A stretch of 64,000 bases of DNA from Algoriphagus marincola DSM 16067 (GCF_000429405.1 NZ_KE386897.1:318031-382030), one strand, 5' to 3'. Positions 1 through 9,406 are shown, numbered from the stretch's first letter. Numbers and translations are program-made. The notes: a model not told the origin generated them from the sequence alone.

Positions 1-824
1 ACCGTTTTTGGACCATGTTCTTCGTATTCGCGAAGTCTGATTTTCTTAAAACAATCTACAATGTATCGACTGACAAGTGCTTGTTCCTCGATTTCCTTCT
101 GGGTCCAGGCGGCTGATTTTAAAGGGTTTTCTCCTTGGGCTACTTGAGTGCCAGCAAGGGACATGGTATAAAAATGATCTCCACTGGTCTCGATTAATAT
201 CTCAGGGCTAGCTCCCATCCAAGTACCTACGTCGGGTAGGTGGAAGAAATTCACAAATGAATTGGGATAGGTGTGGATTAGATTGAGCAAGCTTTTTCCC
301 AAGTCAAAATCTTCTGTTATTACCAAGGTTTTGGTTCGCGCAGGAACCACTTTCTCCATGGATCCCATTTTGACAGCTTCTATGCTTTTTCGAACTAGCT
401 CTAGAAAGTGTTCTTTATCTCCTCCGTCTTTTTTGAGTTCTTGTACCGTGATTTTAGGGAAATACTTTTTGGCAAATTGAAGAGATTTATCTCCTTGTTC
501 AGCAAACTTTTGAATCCATTCGGGTAGGTTGGTTTCGCTTTGATCTTTTGCAAAAGGAACTTTAAAATACTCCTTGGATTCTATAAAAAAGGCCGAATGA
601 TCGGCTTGATCTTCAAAAGGATGAACTATAAAGCCGGAAGGCACATCTTCGAGAGAAATGTTGACTTTTCTTGCCAGCTTCGAATCATCGAAAACCATTT
701 CCAACTCATTACTTTTTGGTCTTTTCCATAAAGCAAAAGAACCACCGAATTGGAATCCTGCATGAAGAATTTGCTGAAGAGCCTCGTACTGGGAAATGGA
801 TTTGGCTGCTAAGGATTCAATCAT
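1..824 (-). CDS. menF: Isochorismate synthase (MenF/EntC family), C-terminus cut by window edge
   Basis: This chorismate-binding enzyme converts chorismate to isochorismate, the first committed step of menaquinone synthesis. The 274 residues visible run from the ATG at 824 to the left edge of the window; the C-terminal catalytic part lies outside. Visible family motifs are KVVPARTK (about 158-165), GASPEILIE (about 204-212) and the SLAGT segment (about 222-226), followed by an E-rich helix. The ATG overlaps the stop of the upstream menI-like gene as ATGA, so the two are probably translationally coupled. In a menaquinone-using member of the Bacteroidota, MenF is a better reading than a siderophore EntC, although sequence alone does not fully separate them. 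Confidence 0.85.
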   Translation of the reverse strand, partial: MIESLAAKSISQYEALQQILHAGFQFGGSFALWKRPKSNELEMVFDDSKLARKVNISLEDVPSGFIVHPFEDQADHSAFFIESKEYFKVPFAKDQSETNLPEWIQKFAEQGDKSLQFAKKYFPKITVQELKKDGGDKEHFLELVRKSIEAVKMGSMEKVVPARTKTLVITEDFDLGKSLLNLIHTYPNSFVNFFHLPDVGTWMGASPEILIETSGDHFYTMSLAGTQVAQGENPLKSAAWTQKEIEEQALVSRYIVDCFKKIRLREYEEHGPKT

Positions 825-1243
825 TTTTTATCTAAAATAGCCATTGTAATTCTGCTTACGCAGCAAAGGGCCTCTTGTTCGTTGTAGATTTTTATTTCCC
901 AAACTTGGGTACTTTTTCCTAAATGTATGGCTTTTGCAATGCCTTTTACTCTTCCTGAACGGACAGATTTGAGGTGGTTTGCGTTGATTTCCAATCCAAC
1001 ACAAGTTTGACTTTTCAAATCAATGGTTAAGGAAGCAGCTACGCTTCCCAGCGTCTCTGCTAGCACTACATTCGCTCCCCCGTGTAACAAGCCCATCGGT
1101 TGTTTGGTTCTGCTATCTACGGGCATGGTTGCACATATGAAGTCATCCCCAATTTCTGTAAAAACAATATCCAGATGGCTCACCATGGTGTTTTGACCGC
1201 TTTGGTTGAGCTGTTGCAAGGAAGGCTTTGTTTTAAAAACCAT
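821..1243 (-). CDS. menI: 1,4-dihydroxy-2-naphthoyl-CoA thioesterase (hotdog fold, MenI/YdiI-like)
   Basis: This 140-residue single hotdog-domain thioesterase probably hydrolyses DHNA-CoA in the menaquinone pathway. It resembles E. coli YdiI/MenI closely: GLLHGGANVVLAET with the catalytic Glu at residue 63, then GLEINANH, the SGRVKG segment and a QVWEIKI strand. The family length is about 136-140 residues. It lies directly upstream of the isochorismate synthase gene with an ATGA overlap, which supports a menaquinone role over the phenylacetate-type (PaaI) or enterobactin-proofreading alternatives. A TAnnTTTG-like element sits about 40 bases upstream on the minus strand. Confidence 0.85.
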   Translation of the reverse strand: MVFKTKPSLQQLNQSGQNTMVSHLDIVFTEIGDDFICATMPVDSRTKQPMGLLHGGANVVLAETLGSVAASLTIDLKSQTCVGLEINANHLKSVRSGRVKGIAKAIHLGKSTQVWEIKIYNEQEALCCVSRITMAILDKK

Positions 1244-1279
1244 GAATTCTATTGGGAATTGATTTTATTTGAACTTTGA

Positions 1280-1287
1280 CAAAAATA
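1280..1287 (-). promoter_or_regulatory. Possible Bacteroidota -7 element for menI-menF
   Basis: On the minus strand this reads TATTTTTG, a match to the Bacteroidota -7 consensus TAnnTTTG, 37-44 bases before the menI ATG. No clear -33 TTTG was found at the usual spacing, so this is a weak call. Confidence 0.3.
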
Positions 1288-1293
1288 TAGAAA

Positions 1294-1914
1294 ATGCAGC
1301 GAAAAAAAATTTACTTAGTCAGACATGGGCAGACCGATTTCAATCTCAAAGGGGTAGTACAAGGAAGTGGGATAGACGCACCTATCAATGAAACCGGTAG
1401 ATCTCAAGCAGCTGCATTTTTTGAAGCATACAAGGATGTCGAGTTTGATCAGATCTACCATACTTCTCTCATTCGAACTCGCCAGTCCATTCAGCAATTT
1501 GTGGATAGAGGAATTCCCACCACAGCTTTAGCGGAATTGAATGAGATTTCATGGGGTGAATATGAAGGAACTCCGATGACTCCGCAGGAAAATGAGTATT
1601 ACCTGCATATGCTGCATCAGTGGCAGGAAGGAAATTTAGACTATGCGATAGCCGGAGGAGAAAGTCCCAATCAAGTAGCGGTAAGGCTGCAGCGGGGGAT
1701 AGATAAAATAATTTCGGGTCCGGGAGAAACAATTCTGGTTTGCATGCATGGTAGAGCCATGCGTATATTTTTGAGTTTGATTTTTCAGTACGACCTGCGC
1801 TACATGGATCAATTTGAGCACAGCAATCTGTGTCTTTATTTACTGGAGCAACTTGGAGAGGATAGATTTGTGCTACGAAAAGCAAATGACCGAGCTCATC
1901 TTAAAGCTCTGTAA
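1294..1914 (+). CDS. Histidine phosphatase family protein (phosphoglycerate mutase-like)
   Basis: This 206-residue protein belongs to the branch-2-type histidine phosphatase superfamily. The catalytic RHG motif is at residues 10-12 (YLVRHGQTDFN), the acid region is around ELNEISWGEYEG (about 80-91), and the second catalytic histidine is in CMHGRAMR (about 151). Such cytosolic proteins dephosphorylate small metabolites; the substrate cannot be told from sequence. It is divergent from menI, with a 50-bp gap. Its 3' end overlaps the convergent gene at 1901 by 14 bases. Confidence 0.85.
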   Translation: MQRKKIYLVRHGQTDFNLKGVVQGSGIDAPINETGRSQAAAFFEAYKDVEFDQIYHTSLIRTRQSIQQFVDRGIPTTALAELNEISWGEYEGTPMTPQENEYYLHMLHQWQEGNLDYAIAGGESPNQVAVRLQRGIDKIISGPGETILVCMHGRAMRIFLSLIFQYDLRYMDQFEHSNLCLYLLEQLGEDRFVLRKANDRAHLKAL

Positions 1915-2311
1915 GCAATTTACGGCCTTTGGCTTTTGACTCTTTGATTTGTGTTTGCTCACTCAGAAAATTCTCAAAAACTGATTCATTCTTGGTCAAA
2001 TCATAAACTCGAAATGCAATGTCTTCAAGTTTTAAAGATTTTTTTCCTGAAACTTCTACTAAAAAGTCGCCAAGAAAGCATTCGTCAAAATCACAGGAAG
2101 GAATTTCAATGAAAAGGGCAAGTTCAGAGTTGCCTTCGTAGCTTTTGGTATCAAAAGAAGAAAATTGCTCTTCTATCTGATTCAGTGCTATTTTATGCTG
2201 TTTGAGTTCCTGAGATTGGAAGATGACCAAAAAAGTTTTGGATTCTGGTTGAATCGCTTGAACCTGTAGTCCTACAAAAGTGAATAATATGACTGCCAGA
2301 AACTTTCTCAT
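1901..2311 (-). CDS. Hypothetical secreted/periplasmic protein with DUF4174-like size and layout
   Basis: This 136-residue protein has a clear N-terminal signal peptide (MRKFLAVILFTFVGLQVQA, cleavage near residue 19). No domain was recognised with certainty. The mature part begins with a beta-strand-like segment (KTFLVIFQS) and has a Cys pair in PSCDFDECF. It ends in a basic tail. It converges on the histidine phosphatase gene with a 14-base overlap. The call as a gene rests on the signal peptide, the open frame and the lack of any better candidate on the other strand. Confidence 0.55.
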   Translation of the reverse strand: MRKFLAVILFTFVGLQVQAIQPESKTFLVIFQSQELKQHKIALNQIEEQFSSFDTKSYEGNSELALFIEIPSCDFDECFLGDFLVEVSGKKSLKLEDIAFRVYDLTKNESVFENFLSEQTQIKESKAKGRKLLTEL

Positions 2312-2367
2312 GCCTTAATATAAACATTAAAGTCCTCGGAAAGCAAATTTGTTTGAAGGCAAAAAAT

Positions 2368-2394
2368 AAACCCCGAGAAAATATCCCGGGGTTT
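2368..2394 (-). terminator. Hairpin terminator after the zinc-ribbon gene
   Basis: AAACCCCG (2368-2375) pairs with CGGGGTTT (2387-2394). On the minus strand the hairpin is followed by a run of T (complement of 2361-2366), just past the stop at 2403. Confidence 0.75.
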
Positions 2395-2402
2395 GAATGT
2401 TA

Positions 2403-3170
2403 TTAAGCTTTTACGGTACGCTTCTTTTTTGGCTTTTCTTCGACGATTTCGTCTTCGACGCCTGCCAAGATTCTTCCGCAGTGCTCACACACGATGAGTT
2501 TCTTCTTTTCGCGAATATCTGCCTGACGCTGTGGTGGAACGGTATTGAAACAACCGCCACAAGCTCCACGCTTCACCATCACTACTGCAAGACCATTTCT
2601 CGCATTAGCTCTGATTTTTTCATAAGATCTGTAGAGTCTGTCATCCACTTTTTTAATGGATTTTTCTCTTTCTGATCTCAACTTATCTTCTTCTGCCTCA
2701 CTTTCGGAGACAATTGTAGACAATTCGTCTTTCTTTTGATCAAGATCTTTCTGTCTGTCCTTCATGACAGCATTCAAATCATCAAGATCTAATTTTTTCT
2801 GGTCAATTTTTGCGCCTGCTTCTGCGATCTTCTTTTTCGAAACTTGAATTTCAAGATCCTGAAGCTCCAATTCCTTAGTGATAGCATCATATTCGCGGTT
2901 ATTGCGAACATTCATCTGCTGCTCCTGATATTTCTTAATCAGTTTTTCAGACTCTTTAATGCTTTCCTTGAAATTCTTGATGTCCTGTTCGTAGGCTTCA
3001 ATTTCATTTCGGAATTTTTCAAGTCTGGTCTCATAACCGGCGATTTCATCTTCGAGATCCTGAACCTCCTCAGGCAGTGCTCCCCGTACTTTGATGATCG
3101 CATCCAGTTTAGAATCTATCAGCTGTAAATTGTGTATAGCGTCGAGTTTTTGTGCTACTGTACTTTCCAT
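2403..3170 (-). CDS. Coiled-coil protein with C-terminal C4 zinc ribbon
   Basis: This 255-residue protein has a long charged helical coiled coil (about 5-190) and a C-terminal zinc ribbon with cysteines at 204, 207, 228 and 231 (CGGC...CEHC). It ends in a lysine-rich tail. The architecture is that of the widespread C4-type zinc-ribbon family (CT398/HP0958-like), proposed to bind RNA or act as a chaperone; its exact role in Bacteroidota is not settled. It follows the Nif3-like gene by 3 bases on the same strand, an arrangement common in this phylum. Confidence 0.85.
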   Translation of the reverse strand: MESTVAQKLDAIHNLQLIDSKLDAIIKVRGALPEEVQDLEDEIAGYETRLEKFRNEIEAYEQDIKNFKESIKESEKLIKKYQEQQMNVRNNREYDAITKELELQDLEIQVSKKKIAEAGAKIDQKKLDLDDLNAVMKDRQKDLDQKKDELSTIVSESEAEEDKLRSEREKSIKKVDDRLYRSYEKIRANARNGLAVVMVKRGACGGCFNTVPPQRQADIREKKKLIVCEHCGRILAGVEDEIVEEKPKKKRTVKA

Positions 3171-3173
3171 GTA

Positions 3174-4274
3174 CTATCGGTAGGATGTGGGATTTGTAAC
3201 TACTTTCGTCAAATAGAGTGCAATATTAGGAAAATTTTGCGACAATAGTTCTGATAGTAACTCTTTTGTAAAAATTTCGCTTTCATAGTGCCCGATATCG
3301 CAAAGCATGAGCTGGCCCTCTGCATCAAAAAACTCATGGTATTTAACGTCTGCGGTCACAAAAGCATCCGCACCATGTCTTTTAGCATCTCCCAAAAGGA
3401 ATATTCCTGCCCCGCCACAAACAGCTACTTTTTTGATAGGTTTCCAGCGAAGTGCCGTGTGCCTCACTACCTGAAGGTTCATTCGCTCTTTGAGATAGTC
3501 CAAAAAGTCTAGCTCATCCATTGGCGATTCCAATTCCCCTATCATTCCAGCACCTACCTCCTGATTTTCGTTTTCAAGGTCTTGAAGGTAGAAGGCCACT
3601 TCTTCATAAGGATGGCTTTTTTTCATCGCAGACACCACCTTTTGACTCAAATATTTGGGTAGAATTACTTCCGCTCGCACTTCAGGTTCGTAGGATGGAA
3701 CCCCGGCTTTTCCTGAGTATGGATTGGCGGCATCGGATGGAGTAAAAGTTCCCATTCCATTGACTTGAAAGGAACAGTCTTTGTATTCCCCAATCTGTCC
3801 TGCACCGGCTTGGTAGACAGCGCCTAGCACTTGGTTTTTTGAGTCTTCAGGCACAAAAAAAGTAAGCTTGCTTAAATTCCCCTTTTTGGGTTGAAGAATC
3901 TTCGGATTGAGAAGTGAAAGACGATCTGCGATCCGCTTGTTTACTCCATTGGAGACATGGTCGAGATTGGTATGAATGGCGAAAATCGCGACATCGTTTT
4001 TTATTGCTTTGATGACAGTTCGCTCCACGTAGTTTTTCCCCGTGAGGCTTTTCAGACCTTTGAAGACAATCGGATGATGGGCCACCACCAAATTTACTCC
4101 GAGTTGGATAGCCTCGTCTATTACCTCCTCCGTGCAATCCAAAGAACAAAGTATGCCTTTGACAGGCTGATTGGGATCTCCTGCTATCAGCTGTGCATTG
4201 TCGTAGGACTCCTGGTAGGCTGGAGGTGCAAGTTGATCTAAAAATGAAATGATGTCTCGGATTTTGTATTCCAT
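3174..4274 (-). CDS. Nif3-like dinuclear metal centre protein
   Basis: This 366-residue NIF3/YbgI/YqfO family member forms hexameric toroids with a dinuclear metal site. Metal-binding motifs are AHHPIVFKGLK (N-terminal domain), HTNLDHV and the C-terminal CDIGHYESE. An inserted PII-like domain lies between about residues 130 and 240 (includes SHPYEEVAFYL), giving the long YqfO-type form. The biochemical role of the family is unresolved; proposals include a GTP cyclohydrolase-like or radical-SAM-partner function. It starts an operon with the zinc-ribbon gene and is divergent from lpxK across a 40-bp gap. Confidence 0.9.
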   Translation of the reverse strand: MEYKIRDIISFLDQLAPPAYQESYDNAQLIAGDPNQPVKGILCSLDCTEEVIDEAIQLGVNLVVAHHPIVFKGLKSLTGKNYVERTVIKAIKNDVAIFAIHTNLDHVSNGVNKRIADRLSLLNPKILQPKKGNLSKLTFFVPEDSKNQVLGAVYQAGAGQIGEYKDCSFQVNGMGTFTPSDAANPYSGKAGVPSYEPEVRAEVILPKYLSQKVVSAMKKSHPYEEVAFYLQDLENENQEVGAGMIGELESPMDELDFLDYLKERMNLQVVRHTALRWKPIKKVAVCGGAGIFLLGDAKRHGADAFVTADVKYHEFFDAEGQLMLCDIGHYESEIFTKELLSELLSQNFPNIALYLTKVVTNPTSYR

Positions 4275-4293
4275 GGTTTTTTGTTTCTTTGAT

Positions 4294-4301
4294 CAAAAAT
4301 A
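4294..4301 (-). promoter_or_regulatory. Possible -7 element for the Nif3/zinc-ribbon operon
   Basis: The minus strand reads TATTTTTG, matching TAnnTTTG, 20-27 bases before the ATG at 4274 in the 40-bp divergent gap with lpxK. No -33 motif was identified. Confidence 0.3.
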
Positions 4302-4314
4302 AGAATTCTTCTAG

Positions 4315-5376
4315 ATGCGAGGGTTGCTTTTTCTTTTGTTTCCTTTTTCTATTCTCTACGATGGCATCACCCGTCTACGCAATGCGTTTTATGACTGGGG
4401 TCTTTTCAATAGCACTGATTCCAAGATTCCGGCGGTTGTCGTTGGTAACCTAAGAGTGGGAGGGACCGGCAAAACTCCTATGGTGGAATTTTTGATTCGA
4501 AGCTTTCGCTCCGATCATGCCGTAGCCACCTTGTCAAGAGGTTATGAAAGGGTAACAAAAGGTTTTCGAAAAGTCAACCCCGACTCAAAAGTGGCAGAAG
4601 TAGGTGATGAACCCTACCAAATACACCAAAAGTACGGACAGGATATTCAGGTTTTTGTATCTGAGAATCGTGTTTTAGGGGTTGAAGAAATCTTGAAAGA
4701 GCATAAGGTCCCAAGTTTACTGATTTTAGATGATGCCTTTCAGCATAGAGCTATTCACGCACAGTTTTATATCCTTTTGACTACTTGGTATGATCCTTTT
4801 TTTAAGGATTTTCTCCTGCCGACAGGAAGACTTCGGGAAAGTCGCCAAGGTGCCAAAAGGGCTGATGCAATCGTGGTGACGAAATGTCCAAGCTCTCGGA
4901 CTTTTCAGCAAGAAGATGAGATGAGGAGGCAAATTAATTCTTATTCGGGTGATACTACACCTGTATTCTTTTCTTCCATCGATTATGGAAAGCCTCTAGC
5001 TTTAATCCATCAAGAGGCTTTTTTTCCACGTGTGATTCTTTTCAGTGGTTTGGCTGATTCCAGTGCATTGAGGGCTTATTGTGAGCAGAATTATCAAGTG
5101 TTGGATGTGGTAGATTTTCCGGATCATCATGCTTATTCTGAAAAGGATTATGAGTTGCTCAAGCAAAAGGCATCAGCTCATGGAAGTAAGAATTTGGTCT
5201 TTTTGACGACAGAGAAAGATGGGGTAAAAGTTAAATCACAGCTTAAGAAAGGATTTTTGGGAGAAATTCCGATTTTTGTCCTACCAATAGAGGCCCAGTT
5301 TGAGCAAGAGGAAGCGACAGCGCTATTACAACTAATCCAACAAAAAGTCTTTGGAAAAGACCACAAAGGTGAATAA
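4315..5376 (+). CDS. lpxK: Tetraacyldisaccharide 4'-kinase
   Basis: LpxK phosphorylates the 4' position of the lipid A disaccharide precursor at the inner membrane, using ATP. The protein has 353 residues, normal for the family. It has an N-terminal membrane-associating helix (about 3-20) and a Walker A, GGTGKTP, at 49-55. Other family motifs are LSRGY (about 74-78), VGDEP and LILDDAFQHR (about 137-146). It is divergent from the Nif3-like gene and overlaps the start of the downstream porin-like gene by a few bases. Confidence 0.95.
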   Translation: MRGLLFLLFPFSILYDGITRLRNAFYDWGLFNSTDSKIPAVVVGNLRVGGTGKTPMVEFLIRSFRSDHAVATLSRGYERVTKGFRKVNPDSKVAEVGDEPYQIHQKYGQDIQVFVSENRVLGVEEILKEHKVPSLLILDDAFQHRAIHAQFYILLTTWYDPFFKDFLLPTGRLRESRQGAKRADAIVVTKCPSSRTFQQEDEMRRQINSYSGDTTPVFFSSIDYGKPLALIHQEAFFPRVILFSGLADSSALRAYCEQNYQVLDVVDFPDHHAYSEKDYELLKQKASAHGSKNLVFLTTEKDGVKVKSQLKKGFLGEIPIFVLPIEAQFEQEEATALLQLIQQKVFGKDHKGE

Positions 5377-7324
5377 ATCCATACTCGCAGTATTTATATT
5401 CTTTTTTTTAGGATTGATTCAGCATTCCTTTGCGCAGCGCCCTATTCCCCAAAATGGACGGCAGGTTCAAAACCCAAATCAGCGAGTGCAGCAGGAAGCT
5501 TTGCAGCAGGGAGAAGTTGAAGGAGAGGAGCAAACGGGTAGGAGAACTCTTTTGGACGATAGTACCCGGATGGTTTTTGGGCCTACCACTGCCTTGTTTT
5601 TCTATGAAAAAGATATCAAGCGAAACAGTTTGACGCTTTATCCCCAAGATACTTCATTGACCAATTTTCATAATTATGACCCTCGTGCAAAAGGGGGCTG
5701 GAAATATCAGGACTTGGGAAATATCGGCTCCGCTGCCAAGCCTATTTTTTATGAAATACCTGATCAAATTGGTACTCGATCTGGATTTCATGCATACGAC
5801 ATCTACTATCATAATCCCGAAACCCGAAAGTACTTCGATACCAAATCTCCCTTTACCAATATGTCAGCTTTTTTTGGTGGAGGGAATCGAAATATGTTGG
5901 ATTTGGAGTTTGCCCGCAATGTGAATCCGCGATGGAATATTGGATTTGAGTTCCATACTATTCGATCCCGAAAAACGCTAAATCCAATTGCGAGGGATGA
6001 CAATATGGTGGAGCAGACATCCTACTCGCTGCACACCAATTATCGTTCTGAAAATGGCCGATATTGGCTTCTAGGGAATTTCTCAAGGATGAGGCATGTA
6101 GTAAACGAGATTGGTGGAATTATTCCTCCTGAAGAGGATTCTACCTCAGTTTATTTCACTTATGAAGATGCCAAAGTTTGGTTGCGAAACTCCCAAGCGA
6201 GAGACCTGAGACAGGATTACCATTTCTATCACGAGTATAAAGTAAGGGATGGCCTTCAGATCTATCACGTTTTCGACAGAAAGAGTCAGGATATCAGGTT
6301 TGATGCCTTGCTGAATTCGACTGACTCTCTTTTTTATCCCTCTGCTAGATTACTGGAGTCCGACACCACGAGAAATATCCATGATTTTTCAGAGTGGAAA
6401 AATGAATTTGGATTAAAAGGAACCTTCGGAGGCTTTTTCTATAATGCCTATGCAAAGCTCCGAAATGGTAGAATGCAAAACCCTGCTTTCGAAAGCGACA
6501 ATACCTTCAATGAGGTATTTATCGGCGGGCAACTTATCGGCAAACTTTCCGAGAAGTGGTCATTAAGTGCTGATGGGGAATACCTACTTCCCGGTGCCTT
6601 TCGGATTCATGGAGTTTTTCAATCTCCCTGGCTGGATGTGGAATATACCAAGGCGCTTTACAAACCCAGTTCCATGCAGCAGCGATATGCCGGTAATCAC
6701 TTCAACTGGGACAATGATTTCGACAATGTTGGCGTGGACCAAGTTACCGGGACGCTAAAACTAGATATCGGCAAAGCTAAAATAAGACCGGGCTTGACTA
6801 TCAACCGAGTAAACAATTACATCTATTTTGATGAAAACAGGTTGCCTGTTCAGGCGAGCGGAGAGGCATTTATGCTGATGCCAAGTGTAAAATCAGCTAT
6901 CCGGGTAGGTAAAAAATTCCAGTGGGATGCTGAAGTGATTTTCACAAGTGTATCTGGAGGGGCAGCTGAGGCATTTCGAATTCCTGAGTTATTTGCAAAT
7001 ACCCGTTTTTACTTCGATAGTCCTGCATTTGATGAAAATGTATTCCTGCAGTTTGGATTGGATATTCGCTATCACTCTTCTTATTTTGCGGATGCCTATT
7101 GGCCATCTCATCAGCAGTTTTACCTCCAAAACACCTTTGATGTGTATGCCTATCCGGTGGTTGACGTGTTTTTGAATTTCCGAATCAACAGAACTCGAGT
7201 TTTGCTGAAATACAATCATTTGAATTCGGGAATGATGAGTCGAGAGGGGTATTTTGTAACGCCTGACTACACTGGAATTCGATCCTTTATTGATTTGGGA
7301 ATCACATGGTATTTATTCGATTGA
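5369..7324 (+). CDS. Putative outer-membrane porin (Porin_10-like)
   Basis: This large predicted beta-barrel protein has 652 residues from the chosen GTG at 5369. That start gives a compact signal peptide (NKSILAVFIFFFLGLIQ, cleaving at SFAQ) and overlaps the lpxK stop by 8 bases. A TTG at 5351 would add six residues. The mature part has a low-complexity Gln-rich linker, then alternating aromatic/hydrophobic strands over its whole length. It ends in an aromatic C-terminus (WYLFD) typical of outer-membrane barrels. It matches the putative porin family common in Cytophagales. The neighbouring LpxK also works on the outer envelope; the substrate is unknown. Confidence 0.75.
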   Translation: MNKSILAVFIFFFLGLIQHSFAQRPIPQNGRQVQNPNQRVQQEALQQGEVEGEEQTGRRTLLDDSTRMVFGPTTALFFYEKDIKRNSLTLYPQDTSLTNFHNYDPRAKGGWKYQDLGNIGSAAKPIFYEIPDQIGTRSGFHAYDIYYHNPETRKYFDTKSPFTNMSAFFGGGNRNMLDLEFARNVNPRWNIGFEFHTIRSRKTLNPIARDDNMVEQTSYSLHTNYRSENGRYWLLGNFSRMRHVVNEIGGIIPPEEDSTSVYFTYEDAKVWLRNSQARDLRQDYHFYHEYKVRDGLQIYHVFDRKSQDIRFDALLNSTDSLFYPSARLLESDTTRNIHDFSEWKNEFGLKGTFGGFFYNAYAKLRNGRMQNPAFESDNTFNEVFIGGQLIGKLSEKWSLSADGEYLLPGAFRIHGVFQSPWLDVEYTKALYKPSSMQQRYAGNHFNWDNDFDNVGVDQVTGTLKLDIGKAKIRPGLTINRVNNYIYFDENRLPVQASGEAFMLMPSVKSAIRVGKKFQWDAEVIFTSVSGGAAEAFRIPELFANTRFYFDSPAFDENVFLQFGLDIRYHSSYFADAYWPSHQQFYLQNTFDVYAYPVVDVFLNFRINRTRVLLKYNHLNSGMMSREGYFVTPDYTGIRSFIDLGITWYLFD

Positions 7325-7395
7325 TGGTGTCCTGAACCCGATGGAAAAATTGGTGTTTGATTAAAAGACGTTTGAAGAAAAAGATTGGTTGACTG

Positions 7396-8007
7396 ATGAG
7401 TTGGCAAGAAAGTACGAAAGAAAAAATGCTGAATCTCCAGCTACCTACAGATCCCCGATGGGTGGGAATAGCTGAGATGCAGATTGAAGATATTTTGGTT
7501 GATCATGCTTATTGCGAGCAAAAGGCGGCTTCCTCCTGCATTTCCTTGATCATCCGATACAATGATTTGGATGAACTTGTTGATACTTTGACTCCGATCG
7601 TAGCGGAGGAGTGGGGACATTTTGAGCGGGTCATGGAGCAGCTTCGCAAAAGAGGTTTGCGATTTGGGAAGCAACGAAAAGATGAATATGTGGCGAAGCT
7701 TTATGACTTTGTTCGCAAAGGAGGGAGCAGAAAAGATCAGCTGACAGAAGGATTACTCATGAATGCACTCATTGAGGCAAGAAGCTGTGAAAGATTCAAG
7801 CTTCTGTCCAAAAATATTGAGGATGAGGAGCTTCGGAAATTTTACTATGAATTGATGATCTCGGAGGCTGGCCATTATGTGACCTTTATTGATTTAGCCA
7901 GAAAATACCAAGATTCTGAAAAAGTAAATAAGCGTTGGAAGGAATGGCTTGAATTCGAGGCTGAGGTAATGAAAAATATGGAGCTCCGAGGTGATCGAAT
8001 GCATTAA
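7396..8007 (+). CDS. miaE: tRNA-(ms2io6A)-hydroxylase (MiaE-like)
   Basis: This 203-residue ferritin-like four-helix protein is of the MiaE family, a non-haem di-iron monooxygenase that hydroxylates 2-methylthio-N6-isopentenyladenosine at tRNA position 37. Iron-ligand-type motifs are visible: DHAYCEQKAAS, EEWGHFERV (ExxH), EARSCERF and SEAGHYVTF (ExxH). The length matches the family. It has a 71-bp gap from the porin gene and a 92-bp gap before the permease, so it may be transcribed alone. Confidence 0.9.
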   Translation: MSWQESTKEKMLNLQLPTDPRWVGIAEMQIEDILVDHAYCEQKAASSCISLIIRYNDLDELVDTLTPIVAEEWGHFERVMEQLRKRGLRFGKQRKDEYVAKLYDFVRKGGSRKDQLTEGLLMNALIEARSCERFKLLSKNIEDEELRKFYYELMISEAGHYVTFIDLARKYQDSEKVNKRWKEWLEFEAEVMKNMELRGDRMH

Positions 8008-8099
8008 GCAATATTTTAGGAAGTATCTTCGTGAAATGCTTATACTTATTGGCAGAAATAAATTTTGAATAAAGAAATTGTTCTAAAAGCGGACAGAAT

Positions 8100-9344
8100 A
8101 TGAATTTGATCGAAAATATGCGTGAGGCGACCAAGTCAGTGCAGGTGAATATCCTGCGGACAATTTTGACTGGTGCCATCATTGCCATTGGGATTTCTTC
8201 CTTGGTTGGAATGTTGACAGCCATTGACGGAATCAAAGCACAGATTGCCGAGAGTTTCTCAGGTTTAGGTGCCAATACTTTTGACCTGCGAAATAGGGGT
8301 TTTTCCGGGGGTAGAGCCATCCAAGAAGGGGAGAAGGAGAAGACCTATCCGATCATTACCTACAAGGAATTCATGGAGTTCAAGAATGAATATTCTGCCT
8401 ATGGGATTTCCACAGTCTTCACCCGAGTGTCGGGTTCCGCTGAGGTTAAAAGGGACTCTAAAAAGTCTGATCCAAATGTCCGCGTAGTAGGAGCAGATGA
8501 TAATTACCTTGCTATCAAAGCCATAAAGTTGGATGCCGGGCGAAACTTTTCAAATGTCGAGATCCGCTATGGAAACAATGTCTGCATCATTGGAAAGGAG
8601 ATCAAGGAGATACTATTTGAGTCAAACGAGAATCCAGTCAATGAAAAGATAACCGTTTATGGCCGACCTTATACCGTAATCGGGGTATTGGAAGAGCAAG
8701 GAGGTGTAGGTAATGATCAAGGAGCTGATCGTCAGATATTGATTCCTGTGGAAAATGCTTCTCGACTGGATCAACGTGGTACCTTCCGATATCAGGCTAC
8801 TTCCGTAGCTTCTGGACCGGATAGATTGGAGTATGAAATGGGTCAGGCGATTGGGATTATGAGAAAAATCCGTCAAGACAGAGTAACTGAAGAGGATTCT
8901 TTTGAACTGACAAAAAGTGAGTCTGTGGCTGAGAGCTTGGAGGAAGTAGCAGGTTACTTGCGAATTGGAGGTTTTGGAATCGGGTTTATCACCCTTTTGG
9001 GTGCATCAATTGGTCTTATGAATATCATGCTCGTTTCAGTTACCGAGCGAACTCGTGAAATTGGTATCCGGAAAGCTTTGGGCGCAACTCCACTTCGGAT
9101 CCGTCAACAGTTTTTGATCGAGGCAATTGTGATTTGCCTTTTTGGTGGAGTGGTAGGCGTTTTACTGGGGATTACCATCGGAAATGTCATCGCCAACTTC
9201 ATTGGCCCAGGAGGTTTCTTGGTGCCGTGGCTTTGGATGTTTGTGGCATTCGTGATTTGTGTGGTTGTTGGCTTGCTCTCGGGATATTTCCCCGCTTTCA
9301 AAGCAAGTAAATTGGATCCAATCGAATCACTTCGATACGAATAA
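8100..9344 (+). CDS. ABC transporter permease, MacB/FtsX type
   Basis: This 414-residue permease has the MacB architecture: one N-terminal membrane helix (about 20-45), a periplasmic MacB_PCD domain (about 46-265) and three C-terminal helices of the FtsX domain (about 285-405). It contains the conserved [16 protein letters not shown] segment and ends in [12 protein letters not shown]. MacB-type transporters act as mechanotransmission exporters of peptides, lipoproteins or drugs. No ATPase gene adjoins it, so the partner must be encoded elsewhere. A strong terminator follows. Confidence 0.9.
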   Translation: MNLIENMREATKSVQVNILRTILTGAIIAIGISSLVGMLTAIDGIKAQIAESFSGLGANTFDLRNRGFSGGRAIQEGEKEKTYPIITYKEFMEFKNEYSAYGISTVFTRVSGSAEVKRDSKKSDPNVRVVGADDNYLAIKAIKLDAGRNFSNVEIRYGNNVCIIGKEIKEILFESNENPVNEKITVYGRPYTVIGVLEEQGGVGNDQGADRQILIPVENASRLDQRGTFRYQATSVASGPDRLEYEMGQAIGIMRKIRQDRVTEEDSFELTKSESVAESLEEVAGYLRIGGFGIGFITLLGASIGLMNIMLVSVTERTREIGIRKALGATPLRIRQQFLIEAIVICLFGGVVGVLLGITIGNVIANFIGPGGFLVPWLWMFVAFVICVVVGLLSGYFPAFKASKLDPIESLRYE

Positions 9345-9347
9345 TCA

Positions 9348-9386
9348 AAAAACCCGCTGGAAACCTAATTCCAGCGGGTTTTTTGA
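9348..9386. terminator. Bidirectional hairpin terminator
   Basis: A stem AAACCCGCTGGA / TCCAGCGGGTTT has A-tract and T-tract flanks on both sides. It lies between the permease stop (9344) and the convergent gene ending at 9407, and can serve both. Confidence 0.85.
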
Positions 9387-9406
9387 CATTAATTTTTTTA
9401 ATAAAA

